NCBI RefSeq assembly: GCF_022539315.1 | Contig: NC_066316.1 | Coordinates: 27,901,245-27,965,244, forward strand | Source of the DNA: Serinus canaria | Lineage: Eukaryota; Chordata; Aves; Passeriformes; Fringillidae | Length of the DNA stretch: 64,000 nt | Reading direction: 5' to 3' | Part shown: positions 60,101 through 64,000 of the stretch, in pieces | Layout of the letters: each line of letters opens with the position of its first letter | Numbering within the stretch: position 1 is the stretch's first letter | Position numbers and translations under genes: made by a program | Notes under the pieces: model-generated | The model's database searches: none | The model's input: only the letters and a program-made list of their open reading frames with translations | What the model was told of the DNA's origin: nothing

Positions 60101-61012
60101 GGCTCATGAGCTCACCTTTCCCCTAGATTATTCATGGGCCTCTGGCATGAGGGCTTTTATAGCCCACAGGATGGTGTCTGTCGCTCTACCCTCATTAACA
60201 TGAAACAAAAGTTTCAGAACTAAATGAAGTACATTTCAGAGCGGTAATATGACATAAGCAACTCAGACAGGAATTAGTTAATTAGAGCACCCAGTGCTTG
60301 AATAGCTTGAGCTACCCAAAGGAAAAGAACTGACCTATTTCCTCCCTTTGCCCAAACTCAGCATGTCCTGCTGTGGTGGCTCACATCAGTAATCATCAGC
60401 AGTACTGTGTCATCATTAGGAGCCACTGATGAATTTCCCTGCGTCTGGGAGCCCAACCGCCCAACCAGGATTACAGAAACAGGGTGGGGGGCCAGAGGGA
60501 ACTCTTTGCTCAGTAAATGGATTGTGCCTGTCCCACGAGCTCACCTAGGATCATCAGCTGTAGGTTCTTATTTACCTTTCCAGGGAACCTAAAAAACTAC
60601 TTTTGTCTGAGAGGGAAAAACCGTATGAGAGCCTATAAAAGGCAGATAGGCAACAGTTCCTGGCGCTGCCTGTGGACTTGCAGAGAGTCATTTGAGAGAT
60701 GCAGGATCTAGATCACAGCCATGTAAGGCCTGTCTCCCTCTCTTCCCCCATACTAGTCTGTGGAATGGAGCATGCAAAATTAAAAAGGAAATCTGACACT
60801 CACACTGAAACAAGCCGAACAGTTTACATTCTTGTCTGCCATGATAGCCTCCTCCCAGCTTAGTCTTTATCTGTTTGACCTTGCACAGCCAGCATCAAAA
60901 GGCTGATATTTAGTATAGAGGAATTATGGGGTTCAGATGAGATAGCACTGTGAGGGGGAAAGAAATATGCTCACAATATGTTCCTTCAGGACTATGTGGA
61001 ATGAAAAGCAGA
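57111..61012. other. Intergenic region, moderately GC-rich
   Basis: Contains a pyrimidine tract around 57669-57695, GC- and CpG-richer stretches near 57720-57800, 58160-58210 and 58720-58850, a YY1-like GAGATGGCGCCATT at about 59018-59031, and the G18 run. Long open frames (for example 57697-58308 on the minus strand) fall in the GC-rich parts and show no known domain. Confidence 0.5.
59286..59303. repeat. Poly-G run (G18)
   Basis: Eighteen consecutive G on the plus strand, 3.3 kb from the C16 run. Potential G-quadruplex; the exact length is uncertain in any assembly. Confidence 0.9.
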
Positions 61013-61400
61013 AACACAGAATGGTTGGAAGGCATCACAAGAGAGTGTCCGGTCCACCCTTTTGCTCAAGCAGGGTCAGTTAGAGCAGGTTGCTGAGAGC
61101 CATGTCCAGTCTAGTTTTGAATGTCTCCAAGGATGGAGACTCCACAAACTTCCCTGGTCAACCTATGCCACTGTTTGACCACAGTGGAAAAGTTACTTTC
61201 ATGTCCTCTGTTATAAGTTGTGACCATTGCCTCTCGTCCTGTCGCTTGGCACTACTGGGAAGAGTATGATTGCATCTCCTTTGCTCCCTACCCCCATCAG
61301 GTGTGGACACACTTTGGTAAGATCCTCCCTTAGCCTTTTCTCATAGCCAAATATTCCCAGCTGTCTTGGCTTCTCAACTCCCACCCTTGTCCTGTCTTCA
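61013..61400 (-). mobile_element. CR1 LINE fragment, antisense
   Basis: The plus strand begins ACACAGAATGGTTGGAAGG and continues with CTGCTCAAGCAGGGTCA-like, GTCTCCAAGGATGGAGACTC and CCATTGCCTCTCGTCCTGTC segments. These are successive parts of the reverse-complemented CR1 3' region. Clear similarity runs to about 61375 and fades by 61400-61490. Diverged, no ORF. Confidence 0.9.
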
Positions 61401-61490
61401 TCAAGAATATCTTCCTGAGGTGTACTGGATCTCACTACACTGGAACACACATGAAAACCTTTCATTTAAACCTCAGTCCTGTGAGAGGGT

Positions 61491-64000
61491 GCCAGCAACT
61501 TCCACCCATCTGATAATCCATCTGCACTGTTCCTTGTCCTGACACTGGCCAGGCACTGCTGAATGGGGGCCTCACTACTGCCATGTGAGACTGAGCAGAA
61601 AACATGTGGTATGATGATATGAAATTTCAGGACATAGAGCCATCAGTAGAATAGGACCATATAGTGTAGTTAGTGTGGTGGTTTGGTTTTGGTTTTTTTT
61701 TTTTTAATGCATCATTTTTTCCACTTTGGGGTATCTGATGCAAGAACCATGTCACCGTTTTTCTCTGTCACATCCTTCCCACATGGCAGTGGAAACATCA
61801 CTTCAAACAAGTATTCTGGATGCCCTCCTTTCCCCCACACTCCCACTCCAGGTCTGCTTGCCATTAAGCTTTCTTCAGATTTAACACATGCTTATTCTTT
61901 CCATTGACTGCAGAGTTCCTGTAGCTGCTCCTGCAGGTTCTAGATAAAGTTTTAAAAGTGAAAAAAAAGAAAAAAATCACCAGAAGCCTTCATCTGACAA
62001 CTTGAGATCCTCTGGCACGATATATTCAGGCAACTCCTCTCAGATTTCTTTTGCCACAAAGCTCTGTTCCAGGTGGGGTCTCCACTCCGTGTAAGAAGAC
62101 CAAGCTACCCACACATGCTGCTTGGAGAGAGGAGCCAGTGCTTTGGTCAATAAGAAATATGACCACAAGGAGAACTCCAGAGATGAGTCTCACATTCTGG
62201 AAGGGGGAAAAGCAAAAGAGAACGGGGAGTCTCTTTTCATTCTTGTATGCACTGAAGACATCATTGGGATGTATGCTGATCCTGATGGAAGAGTTTTTCA
62301 TGCAGATGTCCCTCACAACCTTTCCTGCAAAAGAAATGGGTGATCTCTCTTCCAGTACCACTCTGCCTACCCTGTGGTAAGATACAGATCACTCCCTCTC
62401 ATCACAGGGCTAGGGCATTGCAGGGCAGAGGGAGGATGAGCCTGTTTCAGAAGGAGGGGAAATTCCCTGTGTAAAGTGATCTAAACCAAGATGAGGATGT
62501 TGGGAAAAACATAATTTCCATGTCAAGGTGGTAGAATTTGGCCTCCCACAGCTAGAAGCCTGGTGGAAAAGAGTTTGCTCTGCTGTGCAATTTCATCCTT
62601 CAAAACCAGGTTACAGTAACTGCTGTGGATATTCCACAGCTAATGATGATCAAAGACAGTCACAGCCAGCCACTGCTGGGAGAAAATCAGGTGGGAGGCC
62701 GGGTCGCAAGCAGCATTTGCAGTCAAGCAGCATTAGGCCTTTCTGAAGGGCACTGTCAGCAAACCAGGAGCTTAGGGAGCAAGAGCATATCCTCCTGTTA
62801 GTCTTTTTTTGGGAGGGGGTGGAGGAGGTAAATGCTGCCAAAGGATCTGGTCTGACAGAATCGAGGCTGGATGCCTCTGTGCAGCAGCGTAATGGGAAAG
62901 CCCTTGGAGAGGCAGGAGATCCTGGAAGCACTCCCGTTGGAGAAGGGAGTAGGAGATCAAATGGGGACTCCCCCATGCCTGAGGCCTAGTGCAGATAGAT
63001 ATTAAGAGATGATGCTCCTTTGGCAGATTTGCTTGTAGTTGTCGTGCCCCCCAGAATATCTGCTTTTCCCTTTAGCCATACCAGGACAAGTGCATTTAGA
63101 AAAAGCTTCCCATAGGCCCTCCCTTATCCCTCTGTCATTCTTGACCCTGCAGAGAACCCTAAGGCTGGGTCCTGCTCTAAAGCTCAAACCCTCCTACGCT
63201 GATTTCATGTCAACTTTCCTACAGTATGGATTCCTGAGAGCTGAGCTCATTTCACACAGGCATGTGCATGTATTCCCTCTTCTGGTGAGTGATATCTCCA
63301 GCATTCCCTATAACTTCGCAAATAGTTTCCATACACTTCGTAACTTAATCCAACATCTCTCATCTCCTTCCCCATAGAACTGTGAGAACACAGGGGTTAA
63401 AAAAAAAAAAAAGTGGAAAATAGAGTAAAAAACCAAGGGACAGGGACCAGCAGGAAACCAGAGCAGACATTACTCCTAAGGAAGTCCATGAGTAAGGAGA
63501 AGCTTGGTCTGGTGCCAGCTTGGCAAGCCGTGATTCATCCCTCTCCACTGGTGTTTCATTTTGAACTTGAATATGACATCCTCCACTCCTAACCTGATGT
63601 ATTTGAGTTCCTTCCACTCCAGAGGTTGAAGCTTTCCCCAGGCATGCAAGGGAATTCCATCTTAACCTCCTCCTTGCTGCCAGCAAAGCAACTATGCTCC
63701 CCACCCCAAGTTTTCAGAGCAGAAGCTTTGACTCCTTCTGGTTGAAGAGATTTAAAACAAACAAACAACAAAAAAAGTCAGCACACATTTTTTACCTCTA
63801 TCCCTTTACGTTTTGAAGCTAAGATGAAAGGATTAGTGTTTTATTTCTCTTTTAGCCTAGGTGGGCTGCTCTGCTAGCCTCTGCCCCATCTACCATTGTT
63901 GCAGGTAACAGCTGTTGGGATTGCAGCTGCTCCTGTGAAAGAAGCCTTGAACTGTGCTGCAAGCAGGCACCTGGCAGTGCTGGACCCAGTTGTTCACAGT
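61491..64000. other. Intergenic region to window end
   Basis: 2.5 kb without a supported gene or repeat apart from short T- and A-runs (near 61695 and 63402). A 73-codon open frame at 62122-62343 on the plus strand was not recognised and is not called. Confidence 0.5.

Noticed and set aside
47564..64000. FOSL2, the expected upstream neighbour
   Set aside because: No bZIP basic region, leucine zipper or FOSL2-like C-terminus is visible on either strand.
1..64000. CRISPR arrays, bacterial operons, tRNA or rRNA genes
   Set aside because: The sequence is vertebrate. No spaced direct repeats of CRISPR type, no tRNA cloverleaf with A and B boxes, and no rRNA segment were recognised.

Overview
The window looks like bird genomic DNA. 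It is AT-rich with small scattered exons, carries two CR1 LINE fragments with the typical avian 3' end, and has one degenerate LTR resembling avian ERV-L elements. No species can be assigned from the sequence alone.

One protein-coding gene is recognisable, on the minus strand: PLB1, the membrane-associated phospholipase B1 (GDSL-family phospholipase B/lipase). I trace 35 coding exons, from the signal-peptide exon at 47265-47313 down to 3333-3441, all with GT-AG junctions and one continuous frame of 2450 nt (816 codons plus 2 nt). The gene leaves the window at its low-coordinate end part way through its third lipase repeat, so the rest of repeat 3, repeat 4 and the C-terminal membrane anchor are not here. 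Exons repeat as a cassette of 14 (called A to N below) whose sizes and phases match between repeats. Repeat 1 (23917-41820) has lost all three catalytic positions and reads as a pseudoenzyme domain. Repeat 2 (8332-23200) keeps the GDSL serine, the GGND aspartate and the DCFH histidine. Repeat 3 keeps GDSL, as far as it is visible.

Upstream of the start codon there is a TATA-like box (47392-47397), GATA-like and CDX-like sites, and a 25-bp tandem repeat (47504-47563). Together they look like a compact promoter for an intestine-type gene.

From about 47.6 kb to 64 kb I find no convincing coding gene. This intergenic part holds a perfect 17-bp-stem hairpin (52468-52508), a MIR-like ancient SINE remnant (about 55508-55725), a CpG-rich patch followed by stretches that look like conserved non-coding elements (56230-57110), C16 and G18 homopolymer runs, and an antisense CR1 fragment (about 61013-61400). 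In mammals the gene upstream of PLB1 is FOSL2. No bZIP-coding exon is visible here, so that gene, if syntenic, lies beyond the window.
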